NCBI RefSeq assembly: GCF_900112335.1
Contig: NZ_FOLG01000001.1
Coordinates: forward strand, 1 to 64,000
Length of the DNA stretch: 64,000 nucleotides
Source: Tropicimonas isoalkanivorans
GTDB lineage: Bacteria > Pseudomonadota > Alphaproteobacteria > Rhodobacterales > Rhodobacteraceae
Direction of reading: 5' to 3'
Within the stretch, counting starts at the first letter, position 1. Each line of letters begins with the position of its first letter. The notes under the pieces were generated by a model. It was not told the DNA's origin. It saw only the letters and a program-made list of their open reading frames with translations, and made no database searches. Position numbers and translations under genes: made by a program. Shown here piece after piece: positions 48,011-55,895 of the stretch.

Positions 48011-50014
48011 CTAGGGCAGCTGACCGTCGAGCGAGAGCAGGCCAGGGTCCTCCGGCAGCTTGGTCAGCGCCTCGTCGAGAGTTTCGCGCGCCAGGTCTTC
48101 CTCGCCGCTGGCCGACTGGAGCCGAACGAGCATGGACCAGGCCGCAGCGAGGTGCGGATCCATGCGCACGGCCTCCCTGAAGGCTTCAAGCGCGCCGGGC
48201 AGATCGCGTTTGGTCATGGCCATTCCGCCAAGGATCATTTGCGTTTCCGGATAATCCGCATTCGACGCAAGGGTCGCCTGCCATTCCTCCATGGCTGTCG
48301 AGAGCGCTTCGGTTACCTCCGCCGGCAATGCGTCGGCCGATACGGCGAGCATCTCGCGGGCCGCAGTGATCCGAACAACGCGAACGTCGTCCATGAGCAG
48401 GGGCCACACGCGTTCAACCATGTCCGTCAGCGGGGCAGGGCGCTGGATCGCGAGGGCATTGCTTCGCACCAGGGGATCGGGGTCGTTCAGAAGTCCGGCC
48501 AAGCGATCGGCCTGCTCCGGCGTGGCGGAGGGGGCCAGCAGTTCCAGCGCGGTGGCGCGGACGATGCCGGGCAGGGTCTCGGCCAGCGCGATCTTGGCCA
48601 GGTCGTCGCCGACATCGGCTACGCTGCCGGTCGGCTCCCCCCCTTGGGCGGCATGGAAGACCGCAGCGAAGGGGGCTTCGCGATAGGCCGAGTTCGGGAA
48701 ACGTCGGTCGAGTTCCTCCTGCGCCCAGTACGGTCCCTCCGCGGCATGGCAGTCGGTACAGGCGTTGGGCGCACCGGTGGCAACGGTGAGGTCCGGGCGG
48801 GGGACGCGGAACGAGTGGTCGTGCCGGCGGTCGACCCCCATGACGTCGCGTGCGGCCATGTGGCAGGAGACGCATTGCGCGCCGTCCGACCCCTCAGGAT
48901 GGAAGTGGTGGTCGGGCGAGTCGTAGGGTGCGCGGCGCAGGTCGGGGAAGTCTGGCGTGCCCCCAGGCGAATGGCAGGCGGTGCAGACGGCATTCCCGGT
49001 TGCCACGGGTGTCGCGCCGTGCACCTCGTGGCAATCGGAACAGGTCACGCCACTGGCCTGTTTCGAGGACTGCAGGAACGAGCCATATTCGTAGGCCTCA
49101 CCCATGATCTGACCGTCCGGATAGTAGAGCGGCGGGCGCAGGGTGGAGAGGACGAGGGCGTCATTGAACGGCGTGCCGGGAACCGGGGAGTGGCTGAAGA
49201 GCGGGCTGCGGGCGGCGTGGCAGGAGGCGCAGAGTTCGATCTCGGCATTCGGGTCCGTGGGCTTGAAGTCAATGGTCAGCCCGGTCGGCCCCAGCCCCTC
49301 CGGTGGATCGGCGTTATCGCTGGATGCGCGCCTCTGCGCCCAGTCGAGATGCGCCGAGGCGGGGCCATGGCAGGCCTCGCAACCGACGCCGATCTCCTGC
49401 GCTGTGCTGGCATAGCGTTGGGTTTCCGCGTCGTAGTTGCGGCTGAAGTTCGTGCTGTGGCACTCCGCGCAGCGGGCGTTCCAGGTCCGGTACGGGCCGG
49501 TCCAACTGTCGCCGTTTGCCGCCGGCAGCGCGTCCTCCGGCGTGATCTGGAACCAGCGCTGACCAACTGTGTCCCAGGCGAGGTCGAAGCTTTGGAGGCG
49601 GCCCGGCTCCGTTTCGATGAGGTATTGCTGCACGGGCGACGTGCCGACCACGCCCGCGACCGGCCATCGCGTCATCTGGTCGTCGGGTCCGACGCTCTCG
49701 ATATAAAACGTGTTATCCCTGCGGGTGAAGGTCGTCTTCATCCCGCGGTGGGCCGAGGTCGCGGTGTTGAAATCGCCAAGAACGTTTGACGCCGTCGGCT
49801 GTGTCCAGGCGAGATGGTGGGGCGAGTCCGTCCAGGCAACGGTCTGGTCCGCGTGGCATTCCGCACATGCGGAACTGCCAACGTATGCCGGCGCAATCGG
49901 ATCCGCGCCTTCCGGCGTATCCGTTTCAGCCGCATGGACGGCCGCCGCAGTCCCTGCAATAACAATCAACGCGCCCCGGAGCGCAGCCCTCCAGCGCCAC
50001 GTGCGACTCGCCAT
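48011..50014 (-). CDS. Octaheme c-type cytochrome with C-terminal TPR region
   Basis: 667 aa. Signal peptide (about 1-28) and eight CxxCH heme motifs at C50, C182, C212, C262, C325, C344, C381 and C419 (e.g. CAECH, CEACH, CASCH, CTDCH). Spacing and the H-rich segment near 368-372 and 398-400 fit a multiheme electron-transfer protein of the cytochrome c554/NrfA-like class. Residues ~440-660 carry HEAT/TPR-like repeats ending FREAVRMDPHLAAAW. It is periplasmic. A role as oxidoreductase or electron carrier is inferred; no partner dehydrogenase or reductase is obvious apart from the neighbouring sugar dehydrogenase. Confidence 0.85.
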   Translation of the reverse strand: MASRTWRWRAALRGALIVIAGTAAAVHAAETDTPEGADPIAPAYVGSSACAECHADQTVAWTDSPHHLAWTQPTASNVLGDFNTATSAHRGMKTTFTRRDNTFYIESVGPDDQMTRWPVAGVVGTSPVQQYLIETEPGRLQSFDLAWDTVGQRWFQITPEDALPAANGDSWTGPYRTWNARCAECHSTNFSRNYDAETQRYASTAQEIGVGCEACHGPASAHLDWAQRRASSDNADPPEGLGPTGLTIDFKPTDPNAEIELCASCHAARSPLFSHSPVPGTPFNDALVLSTLRPPLYYPDGQIMGEAYEYGSFLQSSKQASGVTCSDCHEVHGATPVATGNAVCTACHSPGGTPDFPDLRRAPYDSPDHHFHPEGSDGAQCVSCHMAARDVMGVDRRHDHSFRVPRPDLTVATGAPNACTDCHAAEGPYWAQEELDRRFPNSAYREAPFAAVFHAAQGGEPTGSVADVGDDLAKIALAETLPGIVRATALELLAPSATPEQADRLAGLLNDPDPLVRSNALAIQRPAPLTDMVERVWPLLMDDVRVVRITAAREMLAVSADALPAEVTEALSTAMEEWQATLASNADYPETQMILGGMAMTKRDLPGALEAFREAVRMDPHLAAAWSMLVRLQSASGEEDLARETLDEALTKLPEDPGLLSLDGQLP

Positions 50015-50217
50015 GGTCGCCGCCCCTTTATCATCCCGGGAATATCCTAGCGCAGGAGCGCGGCGACACGCCAGCGCCGCGACTGTCCGTCCCGGTCTCT
50101 TTGCCGTGACGGAGCCGACCGGGTGGCGGGAACGCGGTTGCCGCGCACCGCGGCGGTGCTACCTTCCGCGCAACCTCATTGCAACGCGCGCGAGGACGCG
50201 GGAAGGACGGATTGCTC

Positions 50218-51108
50218 ATGAAAGCCAAAGACCTCGCAGCTCGCCACCGTGTCGAGGACGGCGAGAAATTTCGACTGAAGGATGTCGACCCCGCGGACAC
50301 GGCCGGCGTCGACGTGGACAAGTCCGATGCGAAGAAGCTGATAAAGGACTGCAAGAAGTCCCTGCGAAAGCTGCAGGAGCGGCTCTACGCCGAGAACAAA
50401 TCCTCCGTCTTGATGGTGTTGCAGGCAATGGACGCCGGCGGCAAGGACAGCGCCATCGAGCACGTCATGAGCGGCATCAACCCGCAGGGCTGCGATGTGC
50501 ATTCGTTCAAGCAGCCGGGCCCGGTGGAACTTGACCACGACTTCCTGTGGCGCCACGCCATTTCGCTTCCGTCCCGCGGGCGGATCGGGATCTTCAACCG
50601 GTCGCATTACGAGGAGGTTCTGGTCGTTCGGGTCAACCCGTCCATTCTGGAGGCGCGGGACCTGCCGGCGAAGGCGTTCGACGACGATTTCTGGGAGATG
50701 CGGTTCGAGGATATCCGGGCGTTCGAACGCCACCTCGCCAACAGTCGCACCGCGGTGCTGAAAGTTTTTCTGCACATCTCCAAGGAGGAGCAGGCGCGTC
50801 GGTTCCTGGATCGGATCGACGAGGCGGACAAGAACTGGAAGTTCTCCGCAAGCGACATCGAGGTGCGCGAGCGGTGGGACGACTACATGCGTGCATACGA
50901 GGACATGATCCGGAAGACTGCGCGCCCCCACGCGCCCTGGTACGTGGTTCCGGCCAACAACAAGTGGTACGCGCGAATGGTCATCTCCAGCGTCCTGACG
51001 GAGACACTCGAACGGCTCGATCCGCAGTTCCCGGAGGTCGATGGCGATTTTCGGTCCAGAATGGCCGAGGCCCGCAAGACGCTTGCGCGCGACGCGGGCA
51101 AGCGCTGA
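50218..51108 (+). CDS. ppk2: Polyphosphate kinase 2 family protein
   Basis: 296 aa. PPK2 enzymes transfer phosphate between polyphosphate and nucleotides. Walker A is in QAMDAGGKDSAIEHVMSG; the lid and Walker B segments PGPVELDHDFLWRHA, IGIFNRSHYEEVLVVRV and the RWDDYMRAYEDM helix match. The start at ATG 50218 has GGAAGGA upstream; 13 more open codons at 50179 lack an RBS. Subclass and preferred nucleotide cannot be fixed by eye. Confidence 0.9.
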   Translation: MKAKDLAARHRVEDGEKFRLKDVDPADTAGVDVDKSDAKKLIKDCKKSLRKLQERLYAENKSSVLMVLQAMDAGGKDSAIEHVMSGINPQGCDVHSFKQPGPVELDHDFLWRHAISLPSRGRIGIFNRSHYEEVLVVRVNPSILEARDLPAKAFDDDFWEMRFEDIRAFERHLANSRTAVLKVFLHISKEEQARRFLDRIDEADKNWKFSASDIEVRERWDDYMRAYEDMIRKTARPHAPWYVVPANNKWYARMVISSVLTETLERLDPQFPEVDGDFRSRMAEARKTLARDAGKR

Positions 51109-51145
51109 CCGGGGCGCCCCGATAGGCTTAGGAAGGACGACGGCC

Positions 51146-51646
51146 ATGGCCACTCACTCTTCGGTATCGCTGAGGCCCGGCGAGGAATGTCTGGAGGAAC
51201 CGCTCTGGCTGGAAGAAAACGCCCGACTCTGCTTCATCGGGCGCGTCCGAACGCCGTGGGGTCCCGAGGACTGCCCCGGCAACATTGCTGCGGCGCGGGC
51301 GACGGGGCAGGGGGCGCGGATCGAGCTTGCCGATGGGATGGAGCGCGGGCTCGTCGGGCTCTCCGTAGGACAGCCGATGGTCGCGGTGTACTGGATGGAC
51401 CACGCGCGACGGGATCTGATTGTCCAAGCCCCGCGCCATTGCGACGGCCCTCGTGGGACCTTCGCGTTGCGCTCGCCGCACCGGCCGAACCCGATCGCGC
51501 TGTCAGTGGTGACGATCCGCGCGATCGACGCCGCGGCCGGCGTGCTGGAGATCGACGCACTGGATTGCTTTGACGGGACGCCCTTGCTGGACCTCAAGCC
51601 ATGGCTCCCAACGGTCGATGCGCCGCACCGGGAGCAGACCGAATAG
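51146..51646 (+). CDS. trmO: tRNA (N6-threonylcarbamoyladenosine37-N6)-methyltransferase TrmO (TsaA-like)
   Basis: 166 aa. TrmO methylates t6A37 of tRNA-Thr using SAM. The fold signature is visible: IGRVRTPWGPEDCPGN at the N-terminus and the TsaA motif SPHRPNPIALSVV, with LEIDALDCFDGTPLLDLKPW at the C-terminus. It begins 37 nt after ppk2 with its own RBS GGAAGGA and probably shares that transcript. Confidence 0.85.
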   Translation: MATHSSVSLRPGEECLEEPLWLEENARLCFIGRVRTPWGPEDCPGNIAAARATGQGARIELADGMERGLVGLSVGQPMVAVYWMDHARRDLIVQAPRHCDGPRGTFALRSPHRPNPIALSVVTIRAIDAAAGVLEIDALDCFDGTPLLDLKPWLPTVDAPHREQTE

Positions 51647-52372
51647 GCGGAAAGTGCTCCGAACGAATCAGTTGGACCGGCAAGACTTGGCTGAAAGAAG
51701 CACAATCGTACCTCGTTCTGCCCAATTGGTGCGCTGCACCGCCCTCCAATGACTGCCTCATTTTTGCCACGAATGTTTACAAACCAGTAACACTCGGCGG
51801 GGTGAATGGGTGGCTTTTGTTGACTGCAGCGAAACAAAACCGAGGGCCGGGTTGAGACGCGATTCGTACCTTAACCTTCGGAATGCCGGGAATTACCGCG
51901 ATGCGACGGCGAGATAGCCGCGTTGGGGTGCCGCCGCGGCGGGTCACAGCAGGAAACAATGAGCCCCGCGCTCGCGCGACAAACGCGTCAACACCTCTCC
52001 GCGAACCTCACGCGACACGCCACGGTTCTGCCCACTTTCGGACATTTTTGCTTCCGCGTCGCAGCGCCTACGGGTTAAGATTTCCTTACCCGATGAGGGG
52101 GATCTACGAAGGCCACGGGAGCTGCCGCTGAATAGACCGTGACGCTGCTGACTGCGAAACAGGACGAAAGGTAAAAGGGTTCCGCACCCATGCGGGGCCG
52201 CCGCGAAGGCTGGGAATGATACGTCCAATGGACGATCCCGGATTAATTTTTGCGGATTGATGAAACCTTTCTGAATTTGCTGCGGTGCAACATTCGAGGC
52301 GGTTAACGGTTTCGGTTGGGGAATGCCCCACGTGGTCGAAATCGAACGCAACGCATGGAAGCGATCTAGCAG
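51647..52372. other. ~725 bp intergenic region before the Hint gene
   Basis: No supported gene; short frames lack RBS and codon bias. Some parts are AT-richer (51,770-51,850 and 52,230-52,310). A CtrA-like box sits inside it at 52075-52089. Confidence 0.5.
52075..52089 (+). promoter_or_regulatory. CtrA-like box upstream of the Hint gene
   Basis: TTAAGATTTCCTTAC matches TTAA-N7-TTAA with one mismatch, about 285 nt upstream of the next start codon. By comparison with the fliG box it could place this gene under CtrA control; unproven. Confidence 0.35.
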
Positions 52373-53029
52373 ATGATTGACCCGCAGCAGCGCACATCTA
52401 CGGAGGCCGGTCGCACGCCGGTGCCGGCGTGGTCGTCGCGGGTTTGCTGCTTCACTCCGGGCACGATTGTGGCGACGCCGGCGGGAGAACGCCCGGTGGA
52501 AGATCTGAAAGCGGGCGATGCGATTGTGACCCGAGACCACGGTATCCAGAAGATCCGTTGGCATGGCCGCAAAGACGTCTCCTCTGCCCTCGTGGCAAAG
52601 GCGCCGCAGCTCCAGCCGGTGCGCATCGGTGCCGGTGCCCTGGGTAACGGATTGCCGGAGCGGGACATGGTCGTGTCGCCGAACCACCGGATGTTACTCG
52701 TGGGCAGGCAGGCCGATCCTTGCCTGCAGGATGACGAGGTTCTGGTCGCTGCGAGACATCTTGTCTCCGCCAGCAAAGGCATCGGCCGCCTGAGGGCGGG
52801 CGGTGTGAGCTACATTCATTTCATGTGCGACAAGCACGAGATCGTCCGCGCCGACGGTGTGTGGACGGAGAGTTTTCAACCCTCCGATGAGGCCATCAAG
52901 GGGTTGGGAAGCGCGCAGCGGACCGAGATCTTCGAGATCTTTCCCAATCTGCGCACATCGACAGGGCGCGCCGCATATGTGGCGGCCCGCAAATCGCCGC
53001 GCGCAAGCGAGGTGGCAGTATTACATTGA
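52373..53029 (+). CDS. Hint-domain protein
   Basis: 218 aa. A Hint (Hedgehog/intein) module: CFTPGTIVATPAGERPVEDL with the nucleophile-type Cys, KAGDAIVTRDHGIQKIRWHGR, and the later NHRMLLVG and YIHFMCDKHEIVRADG (the H-x-H/HEIV block). Such modules self-cleave or self-ligate in other systems; in Rhodobacterales many free-standing Hint_2 proteins exist with unknown function. No secretion signal or RTX repeat is attached here. The start has GGAAG upstream. Confidence 0.8.
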   Translation: MIDPQQRTSTEAGRTPVPAWSSRVCCFTPGTIVATPAGERPVEDLKAGDAIVTRDHGIQKIRWHGRKDVSSALVAKAPQLQPVRIGAGALGNGLPERDMVVSPNHRMLLVGRQADPCLQDDEVLVAARHLVSASKGIGRLRAGGVSYIHFMCDKHEIVRADGVWTESFQPSDEAIKGLGSAQRTEIFEIFPNLRTSTGRAAYVAARKSPRASEVAVLH

Positions 53030-53188
53030 TTGGGTACGAGTGTTTTTCCGGTGGTATTGCGAGTGTTTTGAACGGGTAAGTGGTGCGGTAATGGGTGCGG
53101 ACGAGTAATTTTCAGACAGTAATTACGTAATGAGTGCGCTTTAAGTGACGAGTTCTGCCCCTATTAGCGGGCGTCGTGGGGGTGACTG

Positions 53189-53216
53189 AGCGGGAGAGCC
53201 TGGGGGCTCTCCCGCT
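53189..53216. terminator. Strong hairpin after the Hint gene
   Basis: Perfect 12-bp stem AGCGGGAGAGCC/GGCTCTCCCGCT with a 4-nt loop. No T-run follows on either strand. The 350-bp region around it (53,030-53,380) has no gene; a 10-bp palindrome ATTACGTAAT lies at 53122-53131. Confidence 0.5.
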
Positions 53217-53380
53217 GCAGTCAGGTTACAGAATATCCGCCCAATTTCTTGGGTGCCTGAAAAGACTCACTATTTCGTAAAGTTTCACGCCATGGCAATC
53301 GACCAGCCCGTCCGGCTGGTTCGTAAGCTATTCTGCCTGCACAACAAAATGGCCGCGAACGCGCGACCGTAGAGGCAGGC

Positions 53381-53722
53381 ATGAACTTGGAAGATGATAC
53401 GGGCCCGTGGCGGCCCGCGCGGGGAGCGATACTCTCCGGAACCGTCACGACATTCAAACGTGATGACGTCGTGGACACTGAGGATGGGTGCAAACCTGCT
53501 GTGAGGCTTCGGCCGGGCGACCGGTTGGCCGTCGGCGGGGCAGGGTCCCAGCAGCCCATTCTATGGGTTGCGATCGGCGCCGACGTCCGCGTGTTCCTGG
53601 CCGAGGGTCAAACGCGTCGCCTCGGCTGCCCGATCGTCGGGCGCGTTTCGTCCCAAACCGGGAAATTGGTGATGGATGGCGGGCGGGTGCCGGCACCGGC
53701 TGCGCGACTGGTGCTGCACTAA
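53381..53722 (+). CDS. Short Hint-like protein
   Basis: 113 aa. The core GTVTTFKRDDVVDTEDG, AVRLRPGDRLAVGG and QPILWVAIG aligns with the first half of a Hint domain (xxPGT..TPDG..PVEDLRPGDRVLT..G.QPVRWIG), but the nucleophile Cys is replaced by Ser-Gly context and the second half is missing. It may be a stand-alone half-Hint fold, or a degraded paralogue of the gene 350 bp upstream. The start has AGAGG. Confidence 0.5.
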   Translation: MNLEDDTGPWRPARGAILSGTVTTFKRDDVVDTEDGCKPAVRLRPGDRLAVGGAGSQQPILWVAIGADVRVFLAEGQTRRLGCPIVGRVSSQTGKLVMDGGRVPAPAARLVLH

Positions 53723-53744
53723 CCATTCGGGCTGGGCTCAGCGA

Positions 53745-54536
53745 TCACCTTGCCCAGTCCGGCTTCCGTTTCGCGAGAAACGCGTCGATCCCCTCGTCGG
53801 TATCCCGCCAGAGCATGTTTTGCGTCATCACTTCCGCAGCGTGGGCATAGGCCGCGTCCATCTCAAGGTCGATCTGGTCGTAGAAGGCGCGTTTGCCGAT
53901 CTTTACCGCCGCATCCAGTTTCCCAGCGACCGTTTTGGCCAGGTCCAATGTCTTTTCGCGCAGCTCAACGTGTGAAACCACGTGATTGACCAGCCCGACC
54001 TCGCGTGCCCGGTCGGCGATGATGAAGGCTCCAGTGGTCAGCATTTCGAAGGCCACCTTGCGCGGCACGTTGCGGGTGAGGGCGACCATGGGCGTTGAGC
54101 AGAACAGCCCGATGTTGACGCCGTTGACGCCGAACCGCGTTCCCTCCGCGGCAACCGCCATGTCGCAGGAGGCGACGAGCTGGCAGCCGGCGGCAGTGGC
54201 GATGCCGTGCACCTCGGCTATGACCGGTTGCGGCAAACGTTGCAGGCCGAGCATCACGTCGGCGCACCGGCGGAAAAGATCGGCGAAGTAGGACGCGCCG
54301 GAATCCTCGGCCTGCCGCCCGAGTTGCATTTCCTTCAGGTCGTGGCCGGCGCAGAAAACCTTTCCTGCACCGCGCAGGATGACGACGCGCGTGTCGCGGT
54401 CGTTTTCCAGGGCGGCGATCTCCGCGCTCAATGCCGCCAGGAGGTCGTCGGACAGCGCATTCAGTGCGTCGGGGCGGTTCAAGGTCAGTGCCGCGATGCC
54501 GTCACGGTCCGCCCGCACCAGGATTTCGTCAGCCAT
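53745..54536 (-). CDS. Enoyl-CoA hydratase/isomerase family protein
   Basis: 263 aa crotonase fold. Hallmarks are LNRPDALNALSDDLL at the N-terminus, the oxyanion-hole segments FCAGHDLKEM and ATAAGCQLVASCDMAVAAE, and the C-terminal MLWRDTDEGIDAFL. The AGHDL form and the GLFCSTPMVALTRNV segment resemble the ECHDC3-type group more than FadB. Predicted role in CoA-thioester metabolism; the substrate is unknown. Ends 22 bp from the short Hint gene. Confidence 0.85.
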   Translation of the reverse strand: MADEILVRADRDGIAALTLNRPDALNALSDDLLAALSAEIAALENDRDTRVVILRGAGKVFCAGHDLKEMQLGRQAEDSGASYFADLFRRCADVMLGLQRLPQPVIAEVHGIATAAGCQLVASCDMAVAAEGTRFGVNGVNIGLFCSTPMVALTRNVPRKVAFEMLTTGAFIIADRAREVGLVNHVVSHVELREKTLDLAKTVAGKLDAAVKIGKRAFYDQIDLEMDAAYAHAAEVMTQNMLWRDTDEGIDAFLAKRKPDWAR

Positions 54537-54645
54537 TCATTCCTCCCGAGGTTTCCCGAACAGTACCCGGCGGGCGACAAACCGGAAGACCCATTGTGGT
54601 CGGTTGTGATTGGCGGATACCTGGTGTTCTGCCGCTCGAATTTGG

Positions 54646-54659
54646 GGTATTATTATACC
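54646..54659. promoter_or_regulatory. Perfect palindrome upstream of rplM
   Basis: GGTATTATTATACC (5-bp arms, 4-nt spacer), in an AT-rich pocket ~140 nt upstream of rplM. It could bind a dimeric regulator or be a promoter element. A TTGACC with suitable position lies at 54718-54723 downstream of it. Confidence 0.3.
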
Positions 54660-54799
54660 GTAATTACAAGTGACTGTTTTTGATAGAAAAATTTGATACC
54701 TTTGCACTTGACCGAACGGCGGAAATCCTTAGAACCGCTCCATCAATCGCCTCGGGCGCCGTTTTGGTCGCCCCCCGACGAAGCACAAGAGCAAGAACC

Positions 54800-55258
54800 A
54801 TGAAAACCTACACCGCGACCCCCGCGGAGATCGAAAAGAAATGGATCATCATCGACGCCGAGGGTGTCGTGCTGGGCCGTCTCGCCTCGATCGTCGCAAA
54901 TCGCCTGCGCGGCAAGCACAAGGCGACCTTCACCCCGCACATGGACATGGGCGACAATGTCATCGTGATCAACGCCGACAAGGTGCAGATCACCGGCAAC
55001 AAGCGCGCCAAGCCGAACTACTGGCACACCGGGTATCCGGGCGGCATCAAGTCCCGCACCACGGATCAGATCCTGAAGGGCGAGCATCCTGAGCGCGTCG
55101 TCATGCAGGCCGTCAAGCGGATGCTGCCGGGCAACCGTCTCAGCCGCCAGCAGATGACCAACCTGCGCGTCTACGCCGGCACCGAGCATCCGCATGAGGC
55201 CCAGCAGCCCGAAGTGCTCGATGTCAAAGCCATGAACAAGAAGAACACCCGGAGCTGA
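54800..55258 (+). CDS. rplM: 50S ribosomal protein L13
   Basis: 152 aa. Recognised by [19 protein letters not shown] at the N-terminus, [19 protein letters not shown] (read in pieces), [11 protein letters not shown] and the [12 protein letters not shown] segment. The start at ATG 54800 agrees with family members; the frame is open further upstream without homology. Followed 5 nt later by rpsI, the usual L13-S9 pair. Confidence 0.97.
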   Translation: MKTYTATPAEIEKKWIIIDAEGVVLGRLASIVANRLRGKHKATFTPHMDMGDNVIVINADKVQITGNKRAKPNYWHTGYPGGIKSRTTDQILKGEHPERVVMQAVKRMLPGNRLSRQQMTNLRVYAGTEHPHEAQQPEVLDVKAMNKKNTRS

Positions 55259-55263
55259 GGCAC

Positions 55264-55752
55264 ATGGTCGAAGAAGTTAAATCCCTCGCCGAACTCGGCG
55301 AAGTCGCCGAAGGCACCGTTCCCGGCGTCGAGATCGAAGCGCCCCGCGAGCCCGTCCGGGACGAGCTGGGCCGCGCTTATGCCACCGGCAAGCGGAAGGA
55401 CGCGGTTGCCCGCGTCTGGATCAAGCCGGGCTCTGGCAAGGTCACCGTCAACGGGCGGGACATCACCGTCTATTTCGCACGTCCGGTGCAGCAGCTGATC
55501 CTGAACCAACCGTTCCAGGTCGCTGGTGTGGAAGGCGAATTCGACGTGGAAGCCACCGTCAAGGGCGGCGGTTTGTCCGGTCAGGCCGGCGCGGTGAAGC
55601 ACGGCATCTCCAAGGCGCTGCAGCTCTACGATCCGAGCCTGCGCTCGTCGCTCAAGGCTGCCGGTTTCCTGACCCGCGATGCCCGCGTCGTGGAGCGCAA
55701 GAAGTTCGGTCGCCGCAAGGCCCGCCGGAGCTTCCAGTTCTCCAAGCGCTGA
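55264..55752 (+). CDS. rpsI: 30S ribosomal protein S9
   Basis: 162 aa. Begins with an acidic extension ([12 protein letters not shown]) typical of alphaproteobacteria, then [18 protein letters not shown], and ends [13 protein letters not shown], the conserved S9 C-terminus. RBS GAGG. Cotranscribed with rplM. Confidence 0.97.
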   Translation: MVEEVKSLAELGEVAEGTVPGVEIEAPREPVRDELGRAYATGKRKDAVARVWIKPGSGKVTVNGRDITVYFARPVQQLILNQPFQVAGVEGEFDVEATVKGGGLSGQAGAVKHGISKALQLYDPSLRSSLKAAGFLTRDARVVERKKFGRRKARRSFQFSKR

Positions 55753-55777
55753 CCTGCGCGAGACAGTATCCAAGGAA

Positions 55778-55804
55778 AGGGCCGCACATGTTGCGGCCCT
55801 TTTT
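55778..55804 (+). terminator. Rho-independent terminator of rplM-rpsI
   Basis: 9-bp stem AGGGCCGCA/TGCGGCCCT with a 5-nt loop, followed by TTTTT. About 25 nt past the rpsI stop. Confidence 0.9.
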
Positions 55805-55862
55805 GTTGGCGAAAAGCCGGGGTCGTGATCCTGGGCTACGTGCGCATGGGCGAGGCAGGGTC

Positions 55863-55887
55863 GGCGCCGGCCTGCTGGACCGGCGCC
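55863..55887. terminator. Hairpin after the peptide-binding protein gene
   Basis: 8-bp stem GGCGCCGG/CCGGCGCC with a 9-nt loop, just beyond the stop codon of the minus-strand gene. No T-run, so it is only a likely 3' end structure. Confidence 0.4.
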
Positions 55888-55895
55888 TTGGGGGA

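Noticed and set aside
53122-53131. ATTACGTAAT palindrome as an operator
   Set aside because: Ten bases only, no adjacent promoter or regulator gene; noted inside the intergenic entry.
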